Assembly (NCBI GenBank): GCA_019096065.1
Contig: JAGUCH010000002.1
Coordinates: 14,148,501-14,212,500, forward strand
Direction: 5' to 3'
From: Paracyclopina nana
Lineage: Eukaryota > Arthropoda > Copepoda > Cyclopoida > Cyclopettidae
DNA length: 64,000 nucleotides
Shown here: in pieces, positions 36,501 to 45,747 of the stretch
How the letters are laid out: each line of letters begins with the position of its first letter
How positions within the stretch are numbered: the stretch's first letter is position 1
Notes under the pieces: model-generated
What the model was told of the DNA's origin: nothing
The model's input: only the letters and a program-made list of their open reading frames with translations
The model's database searches: none
Position numbers and translations under genes: made by a program

Positions 36501-37382
36501 CATTTCATGTATTCCTGCAATCTATGACATTCAGCAACTAATATTCGAAGGGGCTACTTTTGAGTGACCCTTATAAAAAACGCCTATAATGTGACATGAA
36601 ACTCTTATATATAAGCTAGTTATACGGGTTTTATAAGATATAAAACCCGTATGAAACCCTAAATTTATAAGGCTCAATTTCTAGTGGGGTTGTCATTTTT
36701 GTCAACAAATTGGCCCAAATCCGCTATTTAAGTTCCCCTAGAACGAAAATTGCGCCATCTCGCGGCTTATCTTTGCAAACATCTTGCTTTAGTCATGTAG
36801 CTTTTATATGAGCTAAGTTTCATTACCACTAAGCCATCGAGGATGGAGGGTGCCACTTCATTGGGATTGATGCAGACAATGCCGAGACACCTGGTCACAT
36901 GCATGGCCCCAAACCGGAGCATGATGTTGGCTCCCGCACCTTCTCCCAGGCCAATGACGCACTTGATCCTCAAGTGGTCAAGGATGTTGACGAGGTCTTC
37001 GCCGATTTCCTGCAACGTCGGGAAAGCCTCGGTGATGTCCTCGGCACCTTCCTCTTGGCCGAGCAGATCCACGTGGAGGAAAACGGACTTTTCGCGGATT
37101 TGCGCCATAAAGGGGGTATTGGCAAACCTGAGCAATTACAGTTATATACTGCGAGGGTGATTATCTAATTAACTGTGTATCTAATTAGTACCTGAGCCAG
37201 GCGTTATGGTTGGCGTTGACGTCGTGGACGGTGAGGAAAACGCAACACGAGTCCCTGGATTCCTTGTTTTGGGCCAATGACAAGTCCCCCTGGACCCAGA
37301 CGTTCAAGGCCCCAATCCTCTCAGTGGGAATGACATGGCGAGAGACGTTCTCGTAGGAGGGAGCAGTGTCCTCATCCGCCAT
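33554..37382 (-). CDS. NDRG-family protein (N-myc downstream regulated), apparently short
   Basis: Three exons on the minus strand: 37382-37192, 37127-36827 and 34009-33554. Exon phases agree if joined directly, giving 315 residues; NDRG proteins usually have 340-390. The alpha/beta-hydrolase-like fold is marked by VFLTVHDVNANH, HVDLLGQEEGA and CVIGLGEGAGANIMLRFG (the nucleophile elbow without a catalytic serine, as expected for this non-enzymatic family), then CINPNE. Exon 3 gives MNQKNVAKFLGSYMNRSD and FAKGLGWLTSLN. The tail has three basophilic sites (ERRSS, GRRMS, IRRLS), recalling SGK/Akt-phosphorylated NDRG tails. The cap segment between CINPNE and the FLGSY helix is missing; it may lie as an undetected exon in the 2.8 kb intron, which is mostly a repeat element. 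Confidence 0.8.
34245..36691. mobile_element. Non-autonomous TIR element in the NDRG intron, about 2.45 kb
   Basis: The left end is AACCCCACTAGAAA and the right end is TTTCTAGTGGGGTT, an exact 14-bp terminal inverted repeat. Imperfect similarity continues inward, including CGTCATAAAATC on the left against GGGTTTTATATC on the inverted right end. The interior is AT-rich and full of short TTATAA-, CATAAAA- and TTATGAAAC-type motifs in both orientations, with a local palindrome CCCTTATACCGTTATAAGGG near 35283. No transposase frame is present. Target duplication is unclear. Confidence 0.65.
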
Positions 37383-38100
37383 TGCGATTATCAGCCGATG
37401 TCTGATGATGTTGGAAAATGAAGGTGAAATGCGCAGCCTGTCTGTGTACTACATGGCTTGTTGCAGCTCCCCCACCCTGTTGCATTCACAGTGGGCCAAA
37501 CCCTATAGCCGCGCACAGTGCTGCACACTGGGCTGTGGCCACGCGGTGGCAGACTCGCGACAGGCTGAATTGAACCTGAACCAGGCTAGCATTGACGAAA
37601 AACTAACCTAGCCAGTGCAGTGCTATATATGCTTGTTACATGCATGCGATTACGCGGATTTTTTTATTGATCTTTTGCCCATAAATGGTGATTATTTTAT
37701 GTGTACGCACCTGAGTGTATGTAATGATGTGCAGGCGATAAAATATGCTGCTCTAGAAAGGGTGGGATGCGAGCTACAACTGCGAAGATCCAGAGAGAGC
37801 GAGGAAAACTCCAAGCGAGAGACTACAACATACGAAATATGAGGACGCGGGACGACGACGGAATTTGCTGTACGAATCACATCGTATAGCAAAATAGAGA
37901 CGCGCCTCCATCGCCTCCCATTCACAATTCTCTACTACATCCAAAAACTTAATCTAATTGACGCTAGCTGGGCCATCATTTCTCCGATTTTGACGCCCAT
38001 TCGCAAAAATTCATAGTCGGGAAGAGGCAAAGGAACGGAAATCAAAAATGCAAAACAATCAATTGTGGTTTTTATACTCAAATGCACGGATAATATCTAT

Positions 38101-38288
38101 TTATATATGTAAACAATTTATAAAACAAGCTAATAAAACAGCTGAGCAAATTTTGTAAAGTAAAAATCGAGTGGCAACTTTGCGGGCTCGAGCTTGCGAG
38201 AGCCAAGTAATGCTACGAGATTTTTACTTTACAAAATGAGCTCAGATATTTTGTAAGCATGTTTTGTAATTTGTTTACATATATATAC
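38101..38288. repeat. Foldback palindrome, arms about 70 bp
   Basis: Left arm 38101-38170 and right arm 38218-38287 are inverted copies with small gaps: TATATGTAAACAA against TTGTTTACATATA at the ends, and ATTTTGTAAAGTAAAAATC against GATTTTTACTTTACAAAAT next to a loop of about 47 bp. It would form a long hairpin and may be a foldback MITE. Confidence 0.7.
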
Positions 38289-38289
38289 G

Positions 38290-38875
38290 ATTTTATATGA
38301 TGGAAAGTAATTTTCAAATGTTAATGAAGTTACCAGACCAGGCAATCTTGACTTAGCATTTGATCCATTACTTTGATGGCTTGGGTTGAGAGGCCTTCAG
38401 TAGTGCAAGAGTAGCTGAAAGTGTTAATAAATCACTTAAAAAGTGTGCATTTTGAATTTGGCACTTTTTGAAGCTAAAAGATGTGTTAGATCAAGTTTTG
38501 TCTGGTATCTCTGATAGAGACTCTGCTCCTCTGCTGAACTTAGCTCAGCTTAGAAGAAGAATAAAAAGGGATTCTAACAACATTTTTTTCTATCTGTATT
38601 GGTTGCTCAGTCAGTAGAGCGTCGGATTCCTAATCTAGATGATCAGGGTTCAATCCCCATGCAAGGCATTTTTTCTCCTTTTTTCTGCAATGGGATTTAC
38701 TTCTTGGACAATATCTGGTCAAACAGAGGAGCAACACACCTTATAAAATACTTTATAATGTGTGTCACTTGATAAAGTAAAACGTCAGAGCCTTTATATA
38801 TGTGTAGTTATATGAACTGAGACGAATTGGTAAACTGAATTATACATGCGAAAATTACTTTCCATCATATAAAAT
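38290..38875. mobile_element. Short TIR element, 26-bp perfect inverted repeats
   Basis: Positions 38290-38315 (ATTTTATATGATGGAAAGTA then ATTTTC) are exactly repeated inverted at 38850-38875. The 586-bp unit starts right beside the 38101-38288 palindrome and contains a tRNA-like sequence. No coding frame and no clear target duplication. Confidence 0.65.
38596..38668 (+). other. tRNA-like sequence, probably a tRNA-Arg(CCT) relic or SINE head
   Basis: A perfect D-arm (GCTC AGTCAGTA GAGC), an anticodon-like loop TTCCTAA and a B box GGGTTCAATCCCC are followed by a T run. The acceptor ends do not pair and the anticodon stem is weak, so it is not a working tRNA. Confidence 0.5.
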
Positions 38876-39303
38876 GACTAAAACCCTCATGGAGAAGGGA
38901 AAAGGGAATATTTTCAGTTACGCTTTTTTACTTCTTAATGATTTAAGAATCATTATAATTCGCACTTACTATTGGCCACATTGACTTGCTGAAGATCCTA
39001 ACCCAAACTCTTTCCAGCACCAAAAATATGTATATTTTCTGAAAGCTCAATTGGCTGTATCTTTAAAATCCAGGCCTATTGCTCCCAATAAGATAAGTTT
39101 TTCAAATACGACTATCACCTACAATTTCTTATTTTTTGGGATTATTAATATCATTGACCCCCTCTAAAAAGGAAGATCAAACTTTAGTTATTTCATAGGC
39201 AAGTCAGTTAAATGCACTCAAATTGCGATATTTGCTACAAAACTTATTATGCAAAATTAATCAAGTTGGTTGCAATCAACTTTTAGCATGACTATACCTC
39301 CGT

Positions 39304-39537
39304 TTCTGCTCATCCTAGCGATTTTACTATGAAGTAACAAAAGTTTCATTTCCTATTTTAGAACAGGTCACTGAAGTTAATTAGCCTTAAAATATCAACC
39401 AATTTTTCACTTAACGTTTTTTTGTAAGCGATAGCCATGATTTTAATTTTAAAACCAAATGAGCCCTAGAGACTCATGCTTTCAGAAAATGTAGTATAAT
39501 TCTTGGGCATTGTAAATAGTCAGGGTTGGGTCCTTTG
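39304..39537. repeat. Diverged dispersed repeat, copy B
   Basis: Partner of 10033-10228: it shares TCATCCTAG.GATTTTACTAT, ACTCAT.CTTTCAGAA and TTGTAAATA.T..GGGTT in the same order. It ends just before the CYP stop codon. Confidence 0.5.
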
Positions 39538-39557
39538 CCAAGCCAATGTGTGACGGA

Positions 39558-40978
39558 TTACTTTTTTGGCTGAAACGTCAGCTTCACTGGATATTCAGGC
39601 TGATTGATGAGGTAATTAATGCAACCCAAGTCACCGTCATTGTCAGTATGAATGAAAAAGGCCTTGGCCACTTGCAGCAAGAGGATCTGCATGCTCATCT
39701 CAGCCAGCCGTCGGCCAATGCACATTCTTGGCCCGAATCCAAACGGCAAGGCCAAAAACGGATGCAGCCTCTCATCATTATGGCCTTCATTATTCAGGTA
39801 CCGAAAAGGCCAGAAGGAGTCAGGCTTGACTGGGCAAAACTCGGGTAGCCTGCAACTGATTTGGTTCTGCGTCACCACCAGCGTCCCCTTCGGGATGAAG
39901 TAGCCTGAAAAGGCCGCGTCAAAGGCCAAATTGCGGCCGATTCCAACAGAGATCGGGTGCAATCTCAGGCTCTCCTTGATAATGGCCTTGCCCAATTTGA
40001 AGGCCTTGAGGGAGTCGAAATCGACGTTTTGCACTTCCCTGCCAAGGCTCTCTTGAACGAGCTCATTTTTGGCCAATTCGTGGAGCAAAAAGGCCATGCT
40101 ATTGGCACTCGTGTCGATGCCAGCAAACAAAAAGTCCCCAATGATGGTGACAATGTCCTTGCTGTCCAAGCAGTTTTGATCCTTGTAGCAATTAATCAAT
40201 GAATTGCTGCTGAACTTTCTCGAGTCTCGCACATACTTGAGTGCAATTTCCTCAATTTGGCCTTGACTGGCCTTGATTTTTTTGTAGTCCGCTGTCTCGA
40301 AAAACCTCCATAGCCTCAAATCGTTGTCAGTCTTGAGCACGTGGGCATTGGTGTCCATGGCAGCCTTGATTAGGGTCTCGGCCTCGTTGTGGCCTTGCAT
40401 GGCCTTCAGGCTTGTGCCCAAGACAACAAGGCCAGTGACCTCAAGGAAGAACCCTTTCAGCTCCTCTAGTATATTATCAACTGACCTTTGGTGGCGGATT
40501 TTGCTGCAGAAATCCAGGCTAGCTTCGTTGATGGCCTTTTTGTGGCCTTCAAGCAAGGCCATTGTCAAAGGCTTCTGAGCGGCCAAGCGAAGGCGAGACC
40601 ATTCGCAGCCATTAGTAGGCAAAAGGCCGCCATTATTGTACACCTCTGGCTTTGATTTTCTGTAGTGCTCCAAGGCCAAGTGTGACCTTCGCGAGGGGAA
40701 TTTGCCCTCGGCCATGAACATGGCCTTTACATCTTGAGGGTCAAAAATCCACACGATGGGAAGGCCACTCACGATTTCCTCCTTGACCACAGGGCCGAAT
40801 TCTCTGTACTTGGACAGGCCATTTTTGTAGAGCCTTTGAAAGTCGTACTTTTTGCTCACTGTGTACTCGTGCAAGTTGCCTATCAAAGGCCAACTCCTCG
40901 GCCCTGGAATGCTGGAAAAAGGCTTCATCCTCACCAAAACAGACGATATTGGATGATGACAGTGCAGCTGGCAGCCAA
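39558..40978 (-). CDS. CYP302A1: Mitochondrial-clan cytochrome P450, CYP302A1-like (disembodied)
   Basis: One large exon with SIPGPRSWPLIGNLHEYT at the start, NGLSKYREFGPVVKEEI, PSRRSHLALEHYRKSKP and YNNGGLLPTNGCEWSRLR, a combination typical of CYP302A1. The I-helix is GDFLFAGIDTSANS, the K-helix KESLRLHP (ExxR) and the heme loop PFGFGPRMCIGRRLAE. CYP302A1 is the 22-hydroxylase of ecdysteroid synthesis and works inside mitochondria. The first ATG in frame (40928) gives only MKPFSSIPGPR with no targeting peptide. The frame is open back to an acceptor (ctgtttcag, ending about 40979), so a 5' exon is probably missing. It could be another mitochondrial P450, but the PSRRSH..LE.YR block supports this one. 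Confidence 0.75.
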
Positions 40979-41403
40979 CTGAAACAGATTAACATCTTAC
41001 CATGCTACATAGAAATCTACGTGAGCTGCATCTTGAAACCACTCTTTTGTATGCTGTCTATTTGCTGAGCAAGACTATCTTGACGTGGCAACTTCCAGAA
41101 TATTGAGGCGAGCACAACGCTACCAAGAATTACGTACGTATGATTAGGCTTCAGGTAAGTTTGAGTTAGTTTTAATTATCTTCTTGGCACCGTATTAGGC
41201 GGGATCAAAGACTTAGGTAAGATCAATCTATATTTTACAGTAGATTTTTTCAAATATAAGCACAATACTTTGATAGGAGATTGTGCGATGAAAGGGCAGT
41301 TAAATCAATTTTGGATGAAAATGGCATAAGAACCGCTGGTGTATGAGAAAAATTTCTCTGACTCTGTGTATACTTTGTGACAAATGGGTCTTTACATACA
41401 TGT

Positions 41404-41442
41404 AGTATATACTAAACACTAGTCTAGTGTTTAGTATATACT
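41404..41442. repeat. Near-perfect 39-nt palindrome
   Basis: AGTATATACTAAACACTAG is followed after one base by its exact reverse complement. It lies about 450 bp upstream of the P450 reading frame. Confidence 0.8.
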
Positions 41443-41974
41443 AGATTGATATTTCAGTATCAAAGTTTATACACTTACTGATTCTTAAGTACCTCATTTT
41501 ATCTTGATATAAAAGAGTTGTACCAGAAACAAGTCGATATAAATATATACAGGTATACAATATATATACAAAAGTTCTAAACATAGCTTAGATAGGATGG
41601 TGGGTATCTTTACTGTCTTAATTATCTTAGCTCTCCATATCACATTAGTATCATAACAATAACATTGATGTAGGGCGATCCCAGCGGCCTTTATAGGCAA
41701 CTTTTGGGATTTTCAGCTGACACTACAGCTCCGATCGGAACGAAAATTTGAGGTGTTCATGGTTTCTCGATACAATTACCAAATTGCGAATAAAAAATTG
41801 CACAACATAACATAAAAAACGGTGGAACAAAAGCAGTTGTCGTGCTACCGTAGGCCGGCCGGCCACCTTTAGGCTGTTTTTGTGAACTGAGTTTTGAGAA
41901 CGTTTTACTCATCAAAATACAGGGCTCTACATTATGTAACCGTTTTAGCAAGACCGTTTTCATTGTTTATTTTA

Positions 41975-42185
41975 GGGTTCTTGATATTCCTCCGCGACTT
42001 AGTTTTACTACGTTTTAGGGTAAAAAAGGGTAGCGCGTAGATGCATCGGCTGACCCCATTTTGTTCAGTTCATGGGGATTTCTATTAAGCGAATTGAACA
42101 AAATGAGTATTGAGTACAGCTGATTTTCTCTATGGTTCACCCAATTACGTAGTACTACGAAGTCGCGGAGGAATATCTAGAACCC
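41975..42185. mobile_element. MITE copy 1 with TA target duplication
   Basis: Ends GGGTTCTTGATATTCCTCCG and, inverted, GGGTTCTAGATATTCCTCCG, continuing with CGACTT.GT. The 211-bp unit is flanked by TA on both sides, as in Tc1/mariner-type insertions. An internal hairpin is formed by TTTTGTTCA and TGAACAAAA. No coding frame. Confidence 0.75.
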
Positions 42186-42218
42186 TAGTTTATTTACGTT
42201 TTTGGTTACTTTTTGCTA

Positions 42219-42405
42219 GGGCTTTAGAAATTCCTCCGCGACTTCGTTTTACTACGTTAATAACGTTATAGGGTAACATACAGAGGCAACAGCTGACCTC
42301 ACTTGGAACAGTTCATTGGGATTTTTACTAAGTAAAGTGTTCCAAATGAGTAAAGCTGATTTTCTCTATGGGTCCTACGAAGTCGCGGTGAAATTTCTAG
42401 AACCC
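42219..42405. mobile_element. MITE copy 2, same family, in tandem
   Basis: Ends GGGCTTTAGAAATTCCTCCG and inverted GGGTTCTAGAAATTTCACCG. It shares GCTGATTTTCTCTATGG with copy 1 and has its own internal hairpin (TTGGAACA/TGTTCCAA). The left flank is TA and the right flank AA. It lies 33 bp after copy 1, in the same orientation. Confidence 0.72.
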
Positions 42406-43093
42406 AAGTTTTGGGGGCTTTCCATGTGGTGCTTTTTTACGCTAATTTGCCAAAACTCGAGACTGCAATCAGTCCTAAATTCCAAGTTACCGTCACATCA
42501 CAGCACAACACATCACAAAGTCAGATGGACTAAAGCATAAAAGTTTGTTTTTCATCAAGAGTTACCAGACTAAGCAGAAAGTCACATAGCTTAAATTGGT
42601 GTTTTTTGTAAGAAAAAGAGGATAAATGAAATGAGTTATAAATTAAAGTTTGCTTTGGTTGCTTGTTACATGTACATCTGCCAGTCACTCTATGCGTACT
42701 AGCTGTTTACTTTTTTAGTTTTTAGCTACTTTTTTTAGCTACTTGGCAAAGACCAATTTTTTGTGCCACCAAAAACCGTTTTTGAGATATATTTTTGGTA
42801 CAAGCACACATAATGGGACTCATGAAATGGTTGACAATGAAGTAGGTGACTCTTTCATAATCATAATTTTGGTTTCTTTTTCGCGTTGCCAAAAGTGGTC
42901 AACTATTTTTAAAAAAAAGGCATGAGTAAACGGAGCATTAAATAATGAGTTTGAAATTTCCCGCCCTTTTCGAGTTTCGCGCTCATTTGTCATTTCAGTG
43001 AATCCAAAACAAAGTGAGAAAAGAATGTCAAATTGGAACATTTGATTTGTCTAACTGACGAGTGCATGATGCAGTGTTCCTGAGAGGGTAGAA

Positions 43094-44611
43094 ATGTCTG
43101 ATGGAGAAGAGGATACGCAGCCTTTGCTTGAAGTTTCTTTCAGGCTAGGTCAGTCCATTTCCGAGTTGAAGGAGCTGGTATCGGCGTGTCAGTGCTCAAT
43201 TTGTTACGAAGTCATGAAAAGCCCAGTCATGACAGGGTGCAGTCACAACTTTTGCTCTTTGTGTGTTCGAAAGTACCTGCTCTACAAGCCTCAGTGTCCT
43301 TCGTGTTTTCAAGAGGTTCGTGAAACTGATCTGAGGCCCAATCGAGTCTTGGCCACTTCCATGGAGGTCTATACTAGACTCTTTCCCAAGCTGGAGTCGT
43401 TGGTGAAAGAATTAAGGCCAGGCTTCACATTAAAACCGAAATCAACCGACAAAGCAGCATTGAAACCGAAAAGTCCTGCCAAGCCAACTGTAATAGTGCC
43501 TGAAACCTCTGAGAATATTGACAATATAGAAAATGAGGCTGCTGGCAAAAAGGTGCCTTGTCCAGTTTGTCATGTTCAAATCTTGGAGAAGAATGTCAAC
43601 TTGCATCTAGATAAGTGTCTTGCAGAGCAAAATGGTGAGAGAAAGCCACTCTTTGTGCAGGCTTCTAAGAGACTTAAACCCATGTCTCAGCCAGTCTTTC
43701 ATCTTCTGAAAGAAACAGAATTGAGAAAAAGGCTGAAAGAGCATGGCCTTGATACCAAGGGAGATCGTACAGCTCTCGTTGGCAGATTAAGAAACTTCAT
43801 TGTAGTGTGGAACTCTCAGTGCGACGTGGAGAGACCCATGACTAAACTTGAAATGGTCATGAAAGTGCACAAAGAGGAGAAGTCCTTGAAAACTTCCACA
43901 AAGTCAGCTCTGAACGCAAACAACACATCTTTGCTGAATTTCGACACCAAGACTGATCCTGTTATCATCGAGGCGAAACAAAAAGAATATGTGGAGAAAA
44001 ACAAGAGCCATTTCGCAATGCTCATTGAAAAAGCCAAGAAGACGAAGCAAGCAAAGTCTGTTGAAGCCTCGAAAAATGAAGAGCTTCCATTTTCTCCCAT
44101 AAAGCTAGATCCTCAGCCTTCTTGTTCTGGCATCATGAATAAAAATAGTGCCAAGACAGACATAACTTCAGAGATCAGCAGCTTGGTAATCACACCTCAA
44201 AAAAGGAGAGCAGACTTAATTGACATAGCCACGTTAGATGAAGATGACTTGATTGGCCCGAGCCCAGTGAAAAGGGCCAAGAATAGCTTGTTAGAATCCA
44301 AGAAAGCTAACTGCCCCGTGTGCAATAATTCCATCCCTGAGAGCCTGATTCAGAAGCATGTGGATAGGTGCTTGGACAATCCACCCTCAACTAGATCCAA
44401 AGCCAAACGCAGTGGTCATTCTTCAGAGTCCAACGCTAATTGCAGTGCGGATGAAATGGACACTGACTTGCTGAATGCAACTCCAGACATAATCATACAT
44501 GACAATGAAGTGATTTGTTCAACTCCCAAAATTTTCAATGATGACCCATCTAAAAATCAGCCGCGAAAGTTGCGCGCAAGACGAAAAGGAAATGCCAGTC
44601 CTGTTCTCTGA
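43094..44611 (+). CDS. RAD18: E3 ubiquitin ligase RAD18
   Basis: Intronless, 505 residues. The RING finger (about residues 33-73) reads CSICYEVMKSPVMTGCSHNF..C..C and CPSC. A UBZ4 finger follows near 155 (CPVCHVQILEKNVNLHLDKC), then a SAP helix pair near 200-235 (LKETELRKRLKEHGLDTKGD.. ALVGRL). This order is that of RAD18, which with RAD6 monoubiquitinates PCNA at stalled forks to start translesion synthesis. Near residue 400 there is a second UBZ-type finger, CPVCNNSIPESLIQKHVDRC, which human RAD18 lacks at this place. The C terminus is basic (RKLRARRKG). The start ATG fits MSDGEEDTQP and an upstream acceptor-like sequence is present. Confidence 0.92.
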   Translation: MSDGEEDTQPLLEVSFRLGQSISELKELVSACQCSICYEVMKSPVMTGCSHNFCSLCVRKYLLYKPQCPSCFQEVRETDLRPNRVLATSMEVYTRLFPKLESLVKELRPGFTLKPKSTDKAALKPKSPAKPTVIVPETSENIDNIENEAAGKKVPCPVCHVQILEKNVNLHLDKCLAEQNGERKPLFVQASKRLKPMSQPVFHLLKETELRKRLKEHGLDTKGDRTALVGRLRNFIVVWNSQCDVERPMTKLEMVMKVHKEEKSLKTSTKSALNANNTSLLNFDTKTDPVIIEAKQKEYVEKNKSHFAMLIEKAKKTKQAKSVEASKNEELPFSPIKLDPQPSCSGIMNKNSAKTDITSEISSLVITPQKRRADLIDIATLDEDDLIGPSPVKRAKNSLLESKKANCPVCNNSIPESLIQKHVDRCLDNPPSTRSKAKRSGHSSESNANCSADEMDTDLLNATPDIIIHDNEVICSTPKIFNDDPSKNQPRKLRARRKGNASPVL

Positions 44612-44709
44612 GTGCAACCCAAATTAAATATGATTGAATTATAACTTTATTGGAAGATTATAGTACGAGGTTTTGCCATGGCTTAACTCTGCTGTATTAG
44701 TTAGGATTC

Positions 44710-45407
44710 TTAATGACGACTGATACAATCAATGCACTCCTCGTGGTGCTCAGCAATGATGCATTCAACCATGCAGGTGAAGTAGTCAGGGGAGGAAGAG
44801 CATTGGAAAGCGCACAGAGTGATGTAGGCTGCGCACTTGATGTAATCCTCAGTATGGCAAGTTTTTGTGTCGAGTGACTTTGGCTTGGGAACTAGGAGTT
44901 CCTGAGCCATTTTGCAAGACTCACAAGTGTGGCAACCATTGCAATCGCAAAACCCATCACCGCATCCGTCATTTTTAGCAACTACACCGCGTTGAGGGAC
45001 AAGAGCTTCTTGGGCCAATTTGCATGACTGGCAAGTGTGGCATCCATTGCAATCGCAAAATCCAGGTCCACAGCCATCATCCTTGAGGCAGGAAGAGGCT
45101 TTCAGTTCCTCCATGATCTGAGCCTCCTTGCTGATGCAATCAATGCACTCTTCATGGTGCTCAGCAATGATGCATTCAACCATGCAGGTGAAGTAGTCAG
45201 GGGAGGAAGAGCATTGGAAAGCGCACAGAGTGATGTAGGCTGCGCACTTGATGTAATCCTCAGTGTGGCAAGTTTTGGGTTGGGCAACCGCACCTAAAGG
45301 GTTAAGTTATTATATTTTGTAGTAATTTGGGATCAAAGTATGTTACTGGATTGAACTGAAGCGGTGGCAACAGCCAAGGTCAAAATCAAAGCTTTGATTG
45401 CAGCCAT
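44710..45407 (-). CDS. Secreted cysteine-rich protein with internal duplication
   Basis: Two exons on the minus strand, 45407-45347 and 45293-44710, give 214 residues. A signal peptide (MAAIKALILTLAVATASVQS) is encoded by exon 1. The mature part has a module A of about 50 residues, CHTEDYIKCAAYITLCAFQC continuing to EECIDCIS, at both ends, and a module B, DGCG.GFCDCNGCHTC.SCK, twice in the middle: order A-B-B-A. All cysteines are conserved between copies. The pattern suggests a disulphide-rich extracellular or metal-binding protein. I recognise no family. A TATA box lies 41 nt upstream of the ATG. Confidence 0.82.
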
Positions 45408-45447
45408 GATTGCTTGCGTTGATTGAAAAGTGCTCAAAGAGATGCAG

Positions 45448-45455
45448 TTTATATA
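45448..45455 (-). promoter_or_regulatory. TATA box of the cysteine-rich gene
   Basis: TATATAAA on the minus strand, 41 nt upstream of the ATG at 45407, with TCA-type initiator candidates (TTTTCAATCA) about 25-30 nt downstream. This is the clearest core promoter in the window and suggests an abundantly or tightly regulated transcript. Confidence 0.65.
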
Positions 45456-45747
45456 CCCCTAAAAACTATGGTAAACCTTGTCAACAACAACATTTAGCTT
45501 ATGTATTTTTCCATGTTGTACCTTGACGTTTTTCTTGGGAATCGGAAAATTTTCCCCTGCAAAGTCAACAAATTCAGACGTCAAGCCCCTTTTACGCATT
45601 TCGGAGGGAGGATTCTAGAAGATTTGATCGTGATAAAAACAATGAATGATTTTTACTACGTTCTAACCGATATTTATCTGCTAAGTTTGATTGAACAACA
45701 GAACTTTAGATTTATTCATCAACATCTCTATTATGTATAAAAATAAT

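Larger units (their letters stand above)
37383..39557. other. Gene-poor region with palindromes and a tRNA-like relic
   Basis: It begins with the NDRG promoter side (GC-richer to about 37620). A long palindrome, a TIR element with a tRNA-like sequence, and one copy of a dispersed repeat follow. No protein-coding gene is supported. Confidence 0.4.
40990..43093. other. Region between divergent CYP302A1-like gene and RAD18
   Basis: It should hold the promoters of both genes and the missing first exon of the P450. It also contains a 39-nt palindrome (41404) and two tandem MITEs (41975-42405). No coding exon could be placed. Confidence 0.4.

Noticed and set aside
36767-36826. Extension of the NDRG exon past GTG|GTAATG
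   Set aside because: The extra residues do not resemble the NDRG cap and the frame ends in a stop shortly after; the donor is a better boundary.
38596-38668. Functional tRNA-Arg
   Set aside because: Acceptor stem does not pair and the anticodon stem is weak, although A and B boxes are good.
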